DNA of 64,000 nucleotides from Asticcacaulis solisilvae (GCF_017875235.1 NZ_JAGGMI010000015.1:1-64000); one strand, 5' to 3'; shown: positions 26,993 to 38,258, counted from the stretch's first letter. Made by a program: numbers and translations. The notes: generated from the sequence alone by a model not told the origin.

Positions 26993-29968
26993 TCAGATCA
27001 GGACCAAATCGTCCTTTGTCACCACGGCGCCGCCCGAGATCATGGCCAGTTCGATAGCCGCGCCAGCCCCGTCGCCATCCGCGTCGAAATAGAGATGCCG
27101 CCCGACGCTGTCCCAGACGAATTGCGCCGAAGACCCGACTGCCACGGCGCCGACGGTGAACTCGGCGTCCGTCAGCACGTGGCCAGAGGCGAAGCCATAA
27201 TCGCCGCCCGTGAACACCAGCGCGTCCAGCCCGTGTTCGAAGTCGACGATATGGTCGTGACCATTCACGGCCGTCGACGAGAAGACGAAGTCATCCGCCC
27301 CCGTGCCGCCGCCAATGACGTCGTTGCCGTGGCCGCCGGTCATCGTGTCATTGCCATTGCCGCCCGACAGGCGGTCGTGGTCGTTGCCGCCGACCAGGCT
27401 GTCGTCGCCATCCCAGCCGTAGAGGCTGTCATTGCCAAGCCCGCCCGACAGGATGTTGTTGAGGCTCGACCCGTTCAGGGCGTTGCTCAAGCCGTTGCCG
27501 GTGCCCGAAATCGCGCCTTCGATCAGGTACAGCACCTCGACATCGGCGGTCAGCGAATAGTTGATCGACGCTTTGACCGTATCCGTGCCTTCGCCGTACA
27601 GCTCATAGACCCGGTCGCCGATGTGATTGACGACAAAGGTGTCATTGCCCGTGCCGCCATACATCGCGTCATTGTCCGCACCGCCGTCGAGGATATCGTT
27701 GCCCTCGCCACCGCGCAGCGTGTCCCAGCGCGCGCCGCCATTGAGCTGGTCGCCGCCCGCGCCGCCTTCCAGGCTGTCCGAGCCTTCGCCGCCGGTCAGC
27801 TGGTCGCTGTCGGCCCCGCCCCACAGCCGGTCATCGCCATTGCCGCCGTCGATCTTGTCATTGCCTTCGGCGCCATCGATCGTGTCGTTGCCGTCATTGC
27901 CCTTGATGGTGTTGCGGCCGCTGTTGCCGGTGATGACGTTGTTCAGCGCATTGCCGGACAGGACGATGTTCGCCGTCCCCTGGCCCGTAATGTTTTCGAT
28001 AAAGGCGCCGGCCTGGAAATCGGCATAGGCCAGGACGACGTCGAAGCCGCCGGTTTCGACCTCGATCACCCGGTCGCCGGCGTCACGGACGACATAGGTG
28101 TCGTTGCCCAGTTCGCCGTACATGGTGTCATTGCCGAGGCCACCGTCGATGAAGTCGTTGCCCGCCGAGAGATAATCGTCGCTGAATATCTCATCATTGC
28201 CGGCGCCGCCCAATATGCTGTCATTGCCTTTTCCCGCGCGGATGTTGTCGTCACCGTCGCCGCCATCCAGCGTATCGTTGCCGTCACCGCCGTCGATATT
28301 ATCATTGCCGCCGTAGCCATAGATGAGATCGGCTTCCGTTCCGCCCGTCAGTCCATTGTTGGCTTCGCCGCCGTGCAGCGTATCATAACCCGGGCCGCCA
28401 TTGAGCTGGTTGCCGGCGCCGCCGCCGCTGCCGGCATAGAGCAGGTCGTCGCCCTCGTCGCCATAGACGTAGGTATGCAGGTTGCTGCCATAGACGGTAT
28501 CGTTGCCGGCGCCGCCGAACGCACGGCCGCCGCTATTCGGGCTCATGATGATGACGTCGTTGCCGTCGCCACCGTCCAGCGTATCGTAGCCCGCGCCGCT
28601 GGTCAGGCTGTCGTCGCCGCCCAGCCCGACGATGCTGTCGTTCCCGGCACCGCCGTCGATCGTGTCGTTGGCCGGTGTGCCGATGAGCGTGTCATTACCC
28701 GGCGTGCCGGTCTGGCTGTCCTCACCCGGAGCGGGCGTATAGGTCGCCTGGAACAGCTTGGCTTTCACGGCCGTGCCATTGCTGTCGCCGCCCTGGCCGC
28801 TATTGTCTTCCCAGGTGATGACGAAGCTGCCGTCGGCCAGCACGGTGATGTCGGGTTGCCACTGGCCGGCGTTCGTCGCGGTATTGACCAGCATTTCCGT
28901 GCCCACCTTGACGCCTGCGGCATCGAACAGCTGCGCCTTGATGGACGAGGTGCTGGCGTCACCGCCCTGCAGGCTGGTGTCGTCCCACACGACGACCAGA
29001 CCGCCGTCCTTCAGCCCCGCGACGGCGGGGCGCGCCTGGGCGTTGGCTGTTTCGGTATTGATGAGGAATTCGCTGCCGACCTTCACGCCCGCCGCCGTGA
29101 ATATCTGGCCCTTGATGCTGGAACTGCTGCTGTCGCCCAGGGTCTGGCTGCGATCAAGCCAGGTCACGGCGAAATTGCCGTTCGACAGCACCGTTATGGC
29201 GGGGTCCGACTGGATGCCCAGGGTTTCGGTGTTCACCCGGATTTCAGCGCCGATCCTGTTGCCGTCCAGCTCATAGATCTGCGCGCGGATACCGGAGCGC
29301 TCGGCCGTGGTGCCCGCGCCATCGTAACGGTCCTGCCAGGCGACGACAAAGGTGCTGTTGCTGAGCCCCGCGGCCGTAGCGCCGGCCTGGGCGGACGTAC
29401 CGACCTGGAAGGCGGGCGAAGGATTGCCGAAAAAATTGTAGATGCGCGCCGCGATGCCGATATCGGGTCCGCTGTCCGGATCGCCCGGACCGACCACGCC
29501 TTTCCAGGTGACGACAAAGCTGTAGGCGCCGTCCTGATGCGTAATGCCGACTTGCTCGACGCCGGCCACCGACGGCTCCTGGCCCAGGTTTTCGACGGTG
29601 ACGGTCCGCTGCCCGCCTTTCGGCACGCCAAAGCTGTCATAGACCTGGACCGAGACGCTGTTGTCGCCTTCGTAGTCGCGCCAGGCGATGACAAAACCAC
29701 CCGACGGCAGGCTGCCGACATCCGGTTCCTCCTGGACGCCGTCCGTGCGCGTATTGACCAGGAATTCGCTGCCGACCTTGGCGCCTGCCGCGTCGAACAG
29801 CTGTGCCTTGATGTTGTACTCGGCCTCGCCGCCGGAGGCCGCGCTGGCGTCCTGCCAGGTGACAACAAAACCGCCATTGCTGAGATAGGTGACCTTCGGC
29901 GCGTTCTGGGCGCCTGACGTCACGGTGTTGACCAGGAACTCCGCGCCCGCGCTATAGGTGAATGCCAT
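26993..29968 (-). CDS. RTX protein 2 with N-terminal beta-propeller-like repeats
   Basis: 991 residues. The first 420 or so contain about seven copies of a repeat of the form EFLVNT...PxVxxLxxGGFVVxWxD, a likely beta-propeller or adhesive module. RTX nonapeptides follow, with the RDAGDRVIEVETGGFDVVLAY linker type between arrays, and the conserved type I secretion tail closes the protein. GGAGG lies about 9 nt before the ATG. It is transcribed toward RTX 1, 189 bp apart, with a possible hairpin (about 26946-26965) between them. An extracellular, calcium-dependent structural or adhesive role is likely. Confidence 0.9.
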   Translation of the reverse strand: MAFTYSAGAEFLVNTVTSGAQNAPKVTYLSNGGFVVTWQDASAASGGEAEYNIKAQLFDAAGAKVGSEFLVNTRTDGVQEEPDVGSLPSGGFVIAWRDYEGDNSVSVQVYDSFGVPKGGQRTVTVENLGQEPSVAGVEQVGITHQDGAYSFVVTWKGVVGPGDPDSGPDIGIAARIYNFFGNPSPAFQVGTSAQAGATAAGLSNSTFVVAWQDRYDGAGTTAERSGIRAQIYELDGNRIGAEIRVNTETLGIQSDPAITVLSNGNFAVTWLDRSQTLGDSSSSSIKGQIFTAAGVKVGSEFLINTETANAQARPAVAGLKDGGLVVVWDDTSLQGGDASTSSIKAQLFDAAGVKVGTEMLVNTATNAGQWQPDITVLADGSFVITWEDNSGQGGDSNGTAVKAKLFQATYTPAPGEDSQTGTPGNDTLIGTPANDTIDGGAGNDSIVGLGGDDSLTSGAGYDTLDGGDGNDVIIMSPNSGGRAFGGAGNDTVYGSNLHTYVYGDEGDDLLYAGSGGGAGNQLNGGPGYDTLHGGEANNGLTGGTEADLIYGYGGNDNIDGGDGNDTLDGGDGDDNIRAGKGNDSILGGAGNDEIFSDDYLSAGNDFIDGGLGNDTMYGELGNDTYVVRDAGDRVIEVETGGFDVVLAYADFQAGAFIENITGQGTANIVLSGNALNNVITGNSGRNTIKGNDGNDTIDGAEGNDKIDGGNGDDRLWGGADSDQLTGGEGSDSLEGGAGGDQLNGGARWDTLRGGEGNDILDGGADNDAMYGGTGNDTFVVNHIGDRVYELYGEGTDTVKASINYSLTADVEVLYLIEGAISGTGNGLSNALNGSSLNNILSGGLGNDSLYGWDGDDSLVGGNDHDRLSGGNGNDTMTGGHGNDVIGGGTGADDFVFSSTAVNGHDHIVDFEHGLDALVFTGGDYGFASGHVLTDAEFTVGAVAVGSSAQFVWDSVGRHLYFDADGDGAGAAIELAMISGGAVVTKDDLVLI
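27004..27782. repeat. 780-bp direct repeat, copy B (3' end of RTX 2)
   Basis: This is the partner of 24411-25189. Near-identity over 780 bp next to otherwise different sequence indicates recent duplication or gene conversion. Confidence 0.9.
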
Positions 29969-30049
29969 GGCTTCCGCCTCCGGTTTATGATTTAAGATTT
30001 TGAATTTATTATAGTTAATCTACAAGGTTACGGCTGATCGAGACCGCCC

Positions 30050-30184
30050 GCTCCCTCCTCGCTACGCAGTGGGGAGGTGGCAGCGCGCCCGAAGGGCGAG
30101 ATGACGGAGGGGGCAACACCGACGGCGAATACCCCTCCACCGCCTTCGCGGTCCCCCTCGCCACTGCGTAGGAAGGAGGGAGCG
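30050..30184. repeat. MITE-like palindromic repeat, copy 1
   Basis: The ends form an inverted repeat: GCTCCCTCCT near 30050 pairs with AGGAGGGAGC ending at 30184, each next to a CTACGCAGTGG or CCACTGCGTAG block. Inside are GGGGAGGTGGCA, GCCCGAAGGGC and ATGACGGAGGGGG. The same word order (CCTCC, GGGGAGGTGGCA, variable hairpin, TGACGGAGGGG) recurs at 51210-51273, with a related form at 48224-48300. No ORF is inside. It sits between RTX 2 and RTX 3. Confidence 0.75.
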
Positions 30185-30192
30185 CGATATCC

Positions 30193-33100
30193 TTACACGA
30201 ACACCAGATCGTCGGCCGTCACCGTGCCGTAAATGCGCGCCAGCACGACCAGCGAGCCCACACCGTCACCGTCGGCGTCGTACGACAGGTAACCGTCGGC
30301 CGACAGGAGGAACTGCGCTGACGACCCCACGGACCAGACACCCAGGGTGAACTCAGCCGCCGTCAGCACATGCCCGGCACTGAAGCCATAGTCGGACGCC
30401 GTGAAGACCAGCCGGTCCACGCCATGTTCGAAGCCGGTGATCGTGTCCGAGCCGTTGAGCGGCACACCCGCCGCTCCGAAGACGAAGTCGTCCGCGCCTT
30501 CCGCGCCAACCAGCCAGTCATCGCCCTTGCCGCCGACCAGCGTGTCATTGCCCTCGCCACCGAACAGGCCGTCGTCTCCCGCCCCGCCCGACAGCAGGTT
30601 GTTGCCGGCGTTGCCGTGCAGCGTATTGGCGGCGTCATTGCCCGTGCCGCTGATATCGGCCGATCCGGTCTGATGCAGGACCTCGACATTATCCGCCAAG
30701 GTGTAATCGAGACCGGTCTTGACGGCATCCGTCCCGTCCGCGGGGCCCTCGATAACGAAATCGCCCAGGCTGTCGACAACATAGGTGTCGTTGCCGTCGC
30801 CGCCGCCCATGGTGTCGTCACCCGCGCCGCCGTCGAGGATGTCGTTGCCATTGCCACCATCAAGCGCATCCGCGCCCGCGCCGCCGTTCAGTTTGTCGGA
30901 GCCCTCGTCGCCCTCAAGCGTGTCATTACCAATGCCGCCGTTCAGGCTGTCATTGCCCTCGCCGCCGTAGAGGCTGTCTTCACCATCGGCGCCGTCAAGC
31001 TTGTCATGGCCGGCCCCGCCGTCGACCGTGTCATCGCCGGCATTGCCATTGATGACATTGGCGCCGCTGTTGCCGGTGATGACATTGTCAAGGCTGTTGC
31101 CATAGGCCGACAGGTTGTCGGTTCCCATGAGCGTGACGTTTTCCATGAAGGTCTGGGCCTGGTAGCTGACCCAGGCCTGGACGGTATCATCGCCACCATC
31201 GGGCACTTCGGTGACCCGGTCGCCGGCATCGCGTACGATATAGGTGTCGTCGCCTGTGCCGCCGGACATGCTGTCATTGCCCGCGCCGCCATCCAGCGTA
31301 TCGTTGCCGTCCATGCCATAGAGCGTGTCCTGGCCGTCAAGCCCGTCGATGCTGTCCTGGCCCGCGCCACCGGTCAGGGTGTCGCTGCCCGCCGTGCCGG
31401 TCTGGGTGCTTACGCTGCCGGAGCCGCCGGGGGCATAGCCGATGAAGTTGTGCGTCGTCAGCGCCGAGATCATGACGTTCTGCAGTACGGCCAGGGTGGC
31501 GATCTCGCCCGCCAGATTGTACTTCAACCGGGTATGGTCGCCGTCCTGCTCAAGGAACAGCAGTCCCGAAGCGAACGGATCGGTGCTGGACGGCAGGCCC
31601 AGCTCCGACAGGATATGCAGGACGTCGATCCTGTCGCCGCCCGCGCCCGTGGCAAAGTCGGTGATGTTGAACAGGTCGCCGACAAAGGCCAGACGATAGG
31701 TGTCCTGCCCTGCTCCACCGGTCAGGTATGCGCCATTGCCACCCGTGCTGCTGATGTCGAAGAGATCATTGCCCTCGCCGCCATTCACCGTGCTGTTGCC
31801 GCCGTCGATCGTGACGTTCAGCGTATCGTCGCCGGTGCCGCCATCGACCCTGAGGAGATACGGGTCCTCGACACGGGCGTTGATAAGGTCGTTGCCTGCG
31901 CCGCCCGAAACGGTGGCATTGCCCGCGCCGTCATCGTTGAGCACATCATTGCCCTCGCCGCCGGACAGGCTGTCATTGCCCTCGCCGCCGGTGAGCGTGT
32001 CATTGCCGCCGCTGCCCAGAATGGTGTCGTTGCCGATACCGCCGTCGAGACTGTCGTCACCTTCGCCGCCATCGAGGCGATCATTGCCGTCGTTGCCCCA
32101 GAGGGTATCGCTGCCGGTGCCGGCGCCGCCATGCAGGGAGTCATTACCGGCGCCGCCTTCGAGCCTGTCATTGTCCGCGCCGCCGTTCAGGGAGTCGTTG
32201 CCGATACCGCCGTCCAGCGTATCACTGCCCTCGGCGCCTTCGACCGTGTCGTTGCCGACGCCGCCCGACAATGTATCGCTGTCGGAGCCGCCGTTGATGC
32301 TGTCGTCCCCAGCGCCGCCGTCCAGGCTGTCGCCGCCCGCGCCGGCATCGAGCGTATCGTTGCCGTCACCACCGACCAGGCTGTCATTGCCTTCGTTGCT
32401 TTCCAGGTAATCGTGGCCCGCACCGCCCGACAGGGTGTCGTTGCCGGTTTGGCCGATCAGGGTGTCGTTCCCGCCCAGGCCGCTGATGCTGTCATCGCCG
32501 GCCAGCCCGAGGAGCCCGTCGTCGCCCTCAGTCCCCGTCAGCGTGTCGTTGCCGGGGGTTGGTCCCGATGGTGTGACATAAACAGACGGGGTGTAGCCCA
32601 TGAAGTTGTGCGCGGTGAAGTTGGCGGCTGTCGTGTCTTCGAACACCATCAGGGTCAGGCCGGCCGTATAATCGTAGTTGGATACAAGGCGCACATCGGC
32701 GCCGTCCTGGACCAGCCGCAGAGTGCCGGTCACAAACGGATTGCTGCCGGTCGGCAGCCCCAGGTCCTGCAGGACGCGCGTCAGGTTAAAGACGTCGCCA
32801 CCGTTGCCAGCGGCGAAATCGGTGATGAAATACATGTCGTTGATGGTCGTCAGGCTGAAGGTGTCCTGTCCCGCGCCGCCAGTCAGATATATATAGTCGC
32901 CGCCCGAGGTTTCGACATTGATGGTGTCGGCGCCGTCGCCGCCATCCAGCGTGGCGCCGCCACCGAAGACCGAAACATTCAGCGTGTCGTCGCCAATGCC
33001 GCCTGCGACACTCGCAAAGTACGGGTCCTCAACGACGACGTTGGCGATGTCGTTGCCCGCTCCGCCGGACACGGTGACATTGCCCGCACCGGCATCATTC

Positions 33101-35514
33101 AGCACATCGTTGCCATCGCCGCCGTTCAGCGTGTCATTGCCGTCGCCGCCAATCAGGGTATCGTTGCCGTTATTGCCAATCAGGTTATCGTTGCCAGCCA
33201 GGCCTTCGATAAGGTCGTTCCCGCCCAGGCCGTCGATGCTGTCATTGCCCGCCGTCCCGGTCAGGGTGTCATTACCGGCCGTTGGTCCTGCCGGGGCGAC
33301 ATTCGGCGCATAGCCCATGAAGTTATGCGCCGTCAGGGATGACGCACTGACGTTTTCCAGCGTCACCAGGGTCACGGTCGTGCCCGAAGCGCTATAGCGA
33401 AGCAGGACGTTGCTGCCGTCCTGGACCAGGGCCAGGCGGCCGATGGCGAACGGATTGGTGCCGGCCGGCACGCTCATCCGCACCACCAGGTCCGGCACGT
33501 TAATCTGGTCCCCGCCGTCGCCGGCGGTAAAGTCCGTGATCCTGTACTGGTTGTTGACAAAGGGCGGCAGGGTATAGGTGTCCTGTCCGGCCCCGCCGGT
33601 CAGGTAGACGCCTGTGCCGCCGTCGCCGCGTAGCCTGAATTCGTCATTGCCCTCGCCGCCATTCAGCGTTCCGCCGCCATACACAGTGGCGACAAGCGTA
33701 TCGTCGCCAATGCCGGCATCAACGTCCGTGACATAGCCAGCCGCGATCTGGACGGCGATGAGATCGTCGCCCTCTGCGCCTGTCACAGTGAAATTGCCCG
33801 TGCCGTAACCGTAAATGGAATCGTTGCCGGCGCCGCCGCTCATGACGTCATTGCCGTCGCCGCTATATAGCCTGTCGCGGCCGTCGCCGCCGTTGAGCGT
33901 GTCATTGCCGGCGCCGCCGTTGAGGCTGTCATCATCGCCACCGCCGTTCAGTACGTCGTCGCCGGCGCTGCCGTCCAGGCTGTCCTTACCGCCAAGCCCG
34001 TCGATGCTGTCGTTGCCGCCAAGTCCGTCGATGCTGTCAGTGAACGGGGTGCCGGTCAGGGTGTCGTTGCCGGCCGTTGGCGTCGCGCGGGTATCGGTGG
34101 TCGGCGTAAAGCCCATGAAGTTGTCGGCCGTCAGCGCCGAGGCCGTCACATTCTTCAGCACGAGCCAGTTGCTATCATGGCCCCACAGATTGAAGTAAAT
34201 CACGACGTCGCTGCCGTCCTGGACCAGCCACATATTGCCGCTGGCGAACAGGTCGGTGCCAGCCGGCAAGCCCATGTCCTGCAGAAAACGCGGCAGGTCG
34301 ATCCTGTCGCCACCGGCGCCCGCGGCGAAGTCGGTGATGATGAACATGTCGTTGATCGGCGGCACGCGATAGGTGTCCTGGCCTGCGCCTCCGGTCAGAT
34401 AGGTCATGTTGCCGCCCGACGTCTGGAGTTCGATCAGGTCGTCGCCATCGCCGGCATTGATACTCGCGCTGCCGCCCAGAATATAGCCCCGGATCGTGTC
34501 GTTGCCGGCGCCGCCATCGATGACCGCGACGAAATTGTCCTCGATCTGGAAGTCGATCGTGTCGTTGCCTTCGCCACCGACCATGGTGACGTAGCTTTCC
34601 ATGTTGTCGAAGAGGTAATCATCACCCGCGCCGCCGTCCAGGCTGTCATTGCCGAAGCCGCCCAACAGGCTGTCATTGCCATCGCCGCCGTTCAGCGTGT
34701 CACTGCCGTCATCACCGAACAAGGTATCGTTGCCGCCCAGTCCATTGAGGACGTCGAACCCGACGCCGCCGGACAGGCTGTCATCGCCCGCCGTGCCGTC
34801 CTTGGTGACGCCCACGGGCCCTGGCGCGCCGAAGCGGGTATAGCCGCCAAAATTGGCTGCGGTCATGAGACCGCTCTCGATATTTCTAAGAATGGCGACG
34901 GTAGTGAAATTTCTGCCGTTGGCGGCGCCGTCGACATCAACCTGCAACCAGGCGTCGTCTTCCTCTTCCTGGTAGATCCGCAAGTGCCCGGTGGTGAACG
35001 GATTGGAAGCGTTGTTGACCACGTAGTTGGTCAGTACCGACAGGTCGAGGCGCAGGATGTCACCGCCATCGCCGACCGTGAAGTCTTCGATCACGACCGG
35101 GTTGTCCAGATCGCGTTCGAGGATTGCGTAGCGGTCGCCTGTGATGGTGATGGTGTCGCGCCCGGCGCCGCCATAGACATAAAGCGGTCCGCTGTTGCGG
35201 TCCACGGATACGGTGATGGTGTCGTCGCCATCCTCGCCCCAGGCGCGGGCAGACCCGCTGCTGGCGTGCGAAGTTATCGTGTCGTTGCCGTCGCCGCCGT
35301 AGTTGCTGCCGCTGTTGTACAGGAGGTCATTGCCCGCACCCCCCATATGCGTGCGGCCGCCCTGGAGTTCGTCATCACCATCCCCGCCGTCGAGAACGTC
35401 GCCATCATGGTTGCCGCGCAGCGTATCGTTACCTGCGCCGCCGGTGATGCTGTCCATGCCGCTTACGCCCGTCAGGCTGTCATTGCCCGGCGTACCGTCG
35501 ATGATGTTAACCAT
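30193..35514 (-). CDS. Giant RTX protein 3 with five repeated modules
   Basis: 1,773 residues. Five large modules each combine RTX nonapeptides, a [11 protein letters not shown] block, an ITDFAAGxGGD block, a LxLVQDGxDV strand pair and an NFMGY-type end (variants FGGYT, NFMGF, NFMGY, NFMGY, NFIGY). A last RTX region and the type I secretion tail shared with RTX 1 and 2 follow. AGGGCAGG precedes the ATG. It is probably a secreted surface-layer, adhesin or matrix protein; no protease or lipase active-site motif was seen. It is divergent from the AIM24 gene. Confidence 0.92.
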   Translation of the reverse strand: MVNIIDGTPGNDSLTGVSGMDSITGGAGNDTLRGNHDGDVLDGGDGDDELQGGRTHMGGAGNDLLYNSGSNYGGDGNDTITSHASSGSARAWGEDGDDTITVSVDRNSGPLYVYGGAGRDTITITGDRYAILERDLDNPVVIEDFTVGDGGDILRLDLSVLTNYVVNNASNPFTTGHLRIYQEEEDDAWLQVDVDGAANGRNFTTVAILRNIESGLMTAANFGGYTRFGAPGPVGVTKDGTAGDDSLSGGVGFDVLNGLGGNDTLFGDDGSDTLNGGDGNDSLLGGFGNDSLDGGAGDDYLFDNMESYVTMVGGEGNDTIDFQIEDNFVAVIDGGAGNDTIRGYILGGSASINAGDGDDLIELQTSGGNMTYLTGGAGQDTYRVPPINDMFIITDFAAGAGGDRIDLPRFLQDMGLPAGTDLFASGNMWLVQDGSDVVIYFNLWGHDSNWLVLKNVTASALTADNFMGFTPTTDTRATPTAGNDTLTGTPFTDSIDGLGGNDSIDGLGGKDSLDGSAGDDVLNGGGDDDSLNGGAGNDTLNGGDGRDRLYSGDGNDVMSGGAGNDSIYGYGTGNFTVTGAEGDDLIAVQIAAGYVTDVDAGIGDDTLVATVYGGGTLNGGEGNDEFRLRGDGGTGVYLTGGAGQDTYTLPPFVNNQYRITDFTAGDGGDQINVPDLVVRMSVPAGTNPFAIGRLALVQDGSNVLLRYSASGTTVTLVTLENVSASSLTAHNFMGYAPNVAPAGPTAGNDTLTGTAGNDSIDGLGGNDLIEGLAGNDNLIGNNGNDTLIGGDGNDTLNGGDGNDVLNDAGAGNVTVSGGAGNDIANVVVEDPYFASVAGGIGDDTLNVSVFGGGATLDGGDGADTINVETSGGDYIYLTGGAGQDTFSLTTINDMYFITDFAAGNGGDVFNLTRVLQDLGLPTGSNPFVTGTLRLVQDGADVRLVSNYDYTAGLTLMVFEDTTAANFTAHNFMGYTPSVYVTPSGPTPGNDTLTGTEGDDGLLGLAGDDSISGLGGNDTLIGQTGNDTLSGGAGHDYLESNEGNDSLVGGDGNDTLDAGAGGDSLDGGAGDDSINGGSDSDTLSGGVGNDTVEGAEGSDTLDGGIGNDSLNGGADNDRLEGGAGNDSLHGGAGTGSDTLWGNDGNDRLDGGEGDDSLDGGIGNDTILGSGGNDTLTGGEGNDSLSGGEGNDVLNDDGAGNATVSGGAGNDLINARVEDPYLLRVDGGTGDDTLNVTIDGGNSTVNGGEGNDLFDISSTGGNGAYLTGGAGQDTYRLAFVGDLFNITDFATGAGGDRIDVLHILSELGLPSSTDPFASGLLFLEQDGDHTRLKYNLAGEIATLAVLQNVMISALTTHNFIGYAPGGSGSVSTQTGTAGSDTLTGGAGQDSIDGLDGQDTLYGMDGNDTLDGGAGNDSMSGGTGDDTYIVRDAGDRVTEVPDGGDDTVQAWVSYQAQTFMENVTLMGTDNLSAYGNSLDNVITGNSGANVINGNAGDDTVDGGAGHDKLDGADGEDSLYGGEGNDSLNGGIGNDTLEGDEGSDKLNGGAGADALDGGNGNDILDGGAGDDTMGGGDGNDTYVVDSLGDFVIEGPADGTDAVKTGLDYTLADNVEVLHQTGSADISGTGNDAANTLHGNAGNNLLSGGAGDDGLFGGEGNDTLVGGKGDDWLVGAEGADDFVFGAAGVPLNGSDTITGFEHGVDRLVFTASDYGFSAGHVLTAAEFTLGVWSVGSSAQFLLSADGYLSYDADGDGVGSLVVLARIYGTVTADDLVFV

Positions 35515-35799
35515 GTGATCCTGCCCTTTTGTCTAACATCGGTCCGCCCGCCGGACGTATCCGTTCGCAATATTCAACGAATTGAAATACTTATTTTTAC
35601 AAAGCGATACGCCCCGGCACGCACGACGTCTCCGGTAACCTTTACCCGGAATCCTACACAGCAACGGCGGCATGCGCAATTCAATACGCCTCAACCGCGC
35701 GGGGAAAATGTGGCGCGATTGCGGCGGGGACTGAAAGCCTTTGCGGCGGCGGGCTTTCTTGTTACACCGGCCCAGCCCTTCCCGGATTCGGAGCCCTTC
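35515..35799. other. Divergent intergenic region RTX 3 / AIM24
   Basis: 285 bp between divergent starts, so it must hold both promoters. It includes an AT-rich patch (about 35568-35605). No strong consensus box or dyad was identified. Confidence 0.3.
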
Positions 35800-36567
35800 A
35801 TGCGCACCCCCATTGAGACCGTGTCCGCCGACGGCGTGACCATCACCGCCTACCGTTTCGTCGAAAAGCGCCAGGTCGCCCGCGTCATTCCCGCGCCAGG
35901 CACCACTGCCAACGGCGCGCCGCTGAGCCACGTCATTTCCGAAGAAAAGCAGATCCACCAGATCGGCGTCGAACTGTCAGGCGGCGCGCTGGTGCTGGAA
36001 CCCGGCGCCCTGCAATATCATCATGGCCGCATCCAGTCGGAAATCCAGCGCCATGAGCCGGGCAAGGGCTTCCTGTCGCGCGCCGTCGCTTCGGCCGGCA
36101 CGGGAGAGTCGGCCTTCGCCACCCGCTTTTCCGGCACGGGCACCCTGTGGGCCGAACCGACGCGCAAGCACTTCATCCTGGCCAATATGGACATTGGCGA
36201 CGACCTGCTGCTCGATGACCGGGCGTTCTACGCCTGCACCGGCGGCATTTCGCTGTCGACGCACCGCCACACCTCGGTCAGCGGCATCCTGTCGGGCAAC
36301 GGCTTCATGCAGCCCAAGCTATCCGGACGCGGCGCGTTCGTCGTCGAAAGCCCGGTGCCGGTCGAGGAGATCGACGTCATCGAGCTGAGCCAGGGCGAAG
36401 CGGTCGTCGACGGCGACTTCGTGCTGATGTATTCGGCGTCGCTCGAGGTCTCGATCGGGCCTCTGGTCTCGGGCCTGCGCAATGCGCTGCGTTCCGGCGA
36501 AGGCCTGGTCTACAAGTTCCGCGGCACAGGCAACATCTGGGTTATGCCCACCGCCCGGGTTTCCTGA
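35800..36567 (+). CDS. AIM24 family protein
   Basis: 255 residues with the AIM24/TIGR00266-type beta-helical pattern: HQIGVELSGGALVLEPGAL near the start, then GTGTLWAEP, FILANMD, ACTGGISLS, LSGRGAFVVESP, AVVDGDFVLMYS and a final GTGNIWVMPT. Family members are cytoplasmic double-stranded-beta proteins of unknown biochemical role. The frame runs far upstream antisense to RTX 3, so the start is taken at ATG 35800, with GGAG about 7 nt before it. Confidence 0.82.
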   Translation: MRTPIETVSADGVTITAYRFVEKRQVARVIPAPGTTANGAPLSHVISEEKQIHQIGVELSGGALVLEPGALQYHHGRIQSEIQRHEPGKGFLSRAVASAGTGESAFATRFSGTGTLWAEPTRKHFILANMDIGDDLLLDDRAFYACTGGISLSTHRHTSVSGILSGNGFMQPKLSGRGAFVVESPVPVEEIDVIELSQGEAVVDGDFVLMYSASLEVSIGPLVSGLRNALRSGEGLVYKFRGTGNIWVMPTARVS

Positions 36568-36657
36568 CATCGCCGGTAGCTTCGGGCCTTCAGCAGGCAC
36601 AGCTGCGCGGATTTCAGATGTTGGCGCAGCGCGGACTACGGAAGGGAAGCGAACAGA

Positions 36658-36855
36658 ATGAAAGCTCATAAGGTCACGTTTGAGAAACAGCCACAGGGAA
36701 TCTACATTTTTGTGTTTGAGAGTGAAAACAATTCGTTTCCCGAGCGTGATTATTTACAGGACGACATAGATCTTGCAGTCAGTTTCTACAGAGAGGACTT
36801 AGAATTGGATGAAGCTTTAATTCAACGGGGTCTCAGTTCTATGGCCCCTGATTAA
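36658..36855 (+). CDS. Small acidic protein, unknown
   Basis: 65 residues, acidic and with low GC relative to its neighbours (MKAHKVTFEKQ, FVFESENNSFPERDYLQDD). AAGGGAAG lies about 8 nt before the ATG. No family is recognised. It follows the AIM24 gene by 90 nt; composition suggests acquisition. Confidence 0.55.
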   Translation: MKAHKVTFEKQPQGIYIFVFESENNSFPERDYLQDDIDLAVSFYREDLELDEALIQRGLSSMAPD

Positions 36856-36988
36856 GGCGTTACTCTCGTCGGAACCCAATACGCGAAAAATTTTTCCACG
36901 GGACGCCGGGGTTCACCTATTGTGGGGCCACGGCGTCACTAACTGTAATTAGCCGGTTCCATTTCCGCTTATGACGCAAAGCAACTGA

Positions 36989-38215
36989 CTATAGGCCCTG
37001 CAACGCCCCAAGAAGCGCCGTCATATCGGCCTCGGTCGTCGTGAAGCCCGGCGTGACGCGAATACAGGCGCCGCCCGCAAGCCCTGTGCGCGCGACGGTG
37101 AAAATCCTGTGCTTTTCCAGCAGCGTCTTCACGCATGCCGCGTGCGCTTCAGGCGTCGGGGCGGACTTCAGCCGGAACGACGTGATGCCGGCGTGCAAGC
37201 GCGGATCGGCCGGCGTCAGGATATCGACATGCGGCAGCTCCCGCGCCGGCTCGGCCCACAGGGACCGCAGGTAACGGAAGCGCTGTTCGCAGGCGTCCGG
37301 TCCGATGGCGGCATGGACATCCAGCGCGTCCGACGCGGCCATCTGGGCGGCGAAATTGGCCGTGCCCGTATGGACGCGCGCCGACACCGGATCGCGCTCG
37401 CTGACCGCTTCGCCCATGTAAGGATCGATGTCGCCGATGCGGTCCTTGCGGATATAGACCGCGCCGACGCCCAAGGGCGCGCCAATCCATTTGTGCAGGT
37501 TGAAGCCGGCGAAGTCGAAGCCCTCGGCCTTGACGTCAACGATTGATTGTCCCCAGGCATGGGCGCTGTCGACGATGGCGTCGACGCCGCGCGCCCTGGC
37601 CATGGCGATGATCTCGCGCACCGGCAGGCGCAGGCCGTCGCGGTGGCTGATGTGCGTCAGCAGGATCAGCCGCACCTTGGGGTTGGCGACAAGCGCCTGT
37701 TCGTAGGCGTCGATCAGGCCCTGGTGCGTCGCCGGATGCGGCAGGCCGATATCGATGACATCGACGCCGCGCCGCTCTTTAAGCCATGCCATCGCCGTCC
37801 GCATACTGTCGTAATCGTGGTCCGACATCAGCACGGCGTCGCCCGGCTTCAGGCGGCTGTAACCACCGATCAAGGCCTGCAGCGCTTCGGTGGCATTGCG
37901 CGTGATGGCGATTTCCGCCGGGTCGGCATTGAGCGCGGCCGCGATCTTCTGGCGGAGCTTCTGGTAGTACGGATAGAAGTCGCGCCGGGTGAAGTACGCG
38001 CCCCTTTCATTCACCGCCGCGCTATAGAACCCAAACTTCATCATGACCGCACGCGGCGCCTGGCCGAAGGCGCCGAATTCGAGATTGATCACCTCATTGT
38101 TCCGGGGCGGAAACAGCGCCGCGACCTTGTCCCAGCCGGTGGCCGTATCCGCGGCCCGGGCCGAGGCCGCCAGTCCGCCGATACCGATGGCGGTCAGGAA
38201 GGTGCGACGCTGCAT
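36989..38215 (-). CDS. Tat-exported class V aminotransferase-like PLP enzyme
   Basis: 408 residues. The start MQRRTFLTAIGIGGLAASARA is a twin-arginine signal, so the folded enzyme should act in the periplasm. The class V fold follows, with PLP-binding Asp216 in VDSAHA and the Schiff-base Lys242 in NLHKWIGAPLG. The closest named relatives are isopenicillin-N epimerase/cysteine desulfurase-like proteins; the substrate is unknown. It is downstream of the TonB-receptor pseudogene on the same strand, 94 bp away with a hairpin between, so a shared uptake/processing role is possible. Confidence 0.85.
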   Translation of the reverse strand: MQRRTFLTAIGIGGLAASARAADTATGWDKVAALFPPRNNEVINLEFGAFGQAPRAVMMKFGFYSAAVNERGAYFTRRDFYPYYQKLRQKIAAALNADPAEIAITRNATEALQALIGGYSRLKPGDAVLMSDHDYDSMRTAMAWLKERRGVDVIDIGLPHPATHQGLIDAYEQALVANPKVRLILLTHISHRDGLRLPVREIIAMARARGVDAIVDSAHAWGQSIVDVKAEGFDFAGFNLHKWIGAPLGVGAVYIRKDRIGDIDPYMGEAVSERDPVSARVHTGTANFAAQMAASDALDVHAAIGPDACEQRFRYLRSLWAEPARELPHVDILTPADPRLHAGITSFRLKSAPTPEAHAACVKTLLEKHRIFTVARTGLAGGACIRVTPGFTTTEADMTALLGALQGL

Positions 38216-38258
38216 GACATGCCTTTAAAGAAATCGAACGCGTGATTGATAGCGAAGC

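Noticed and set aside
26954-29917. 987-codon plus-strand frame antisense to RTX 2 (also 24144-25706 and 30370-33342)
   Set aside because: High-GC, highly repetitive RTX genes produce long antisense frames; translations are Val/Ala/Ile-rich repeats with no family features, and RTX motifs on the minus strand are decisive.
24399-35514. Repetitive DNA considered as CRISPR or satellite
   Set aside because: Repeats are short, imperfect and in frame, encoding GGxGxDxxx; there are no constant repeats with unique spacers.
34177-35799. Upstream extension of the AIM24 reading frame
   Set aside because: It runs antisense through the RTX 3 gene; AIM24 homology starts at about 35800, where a ribosome site is present.
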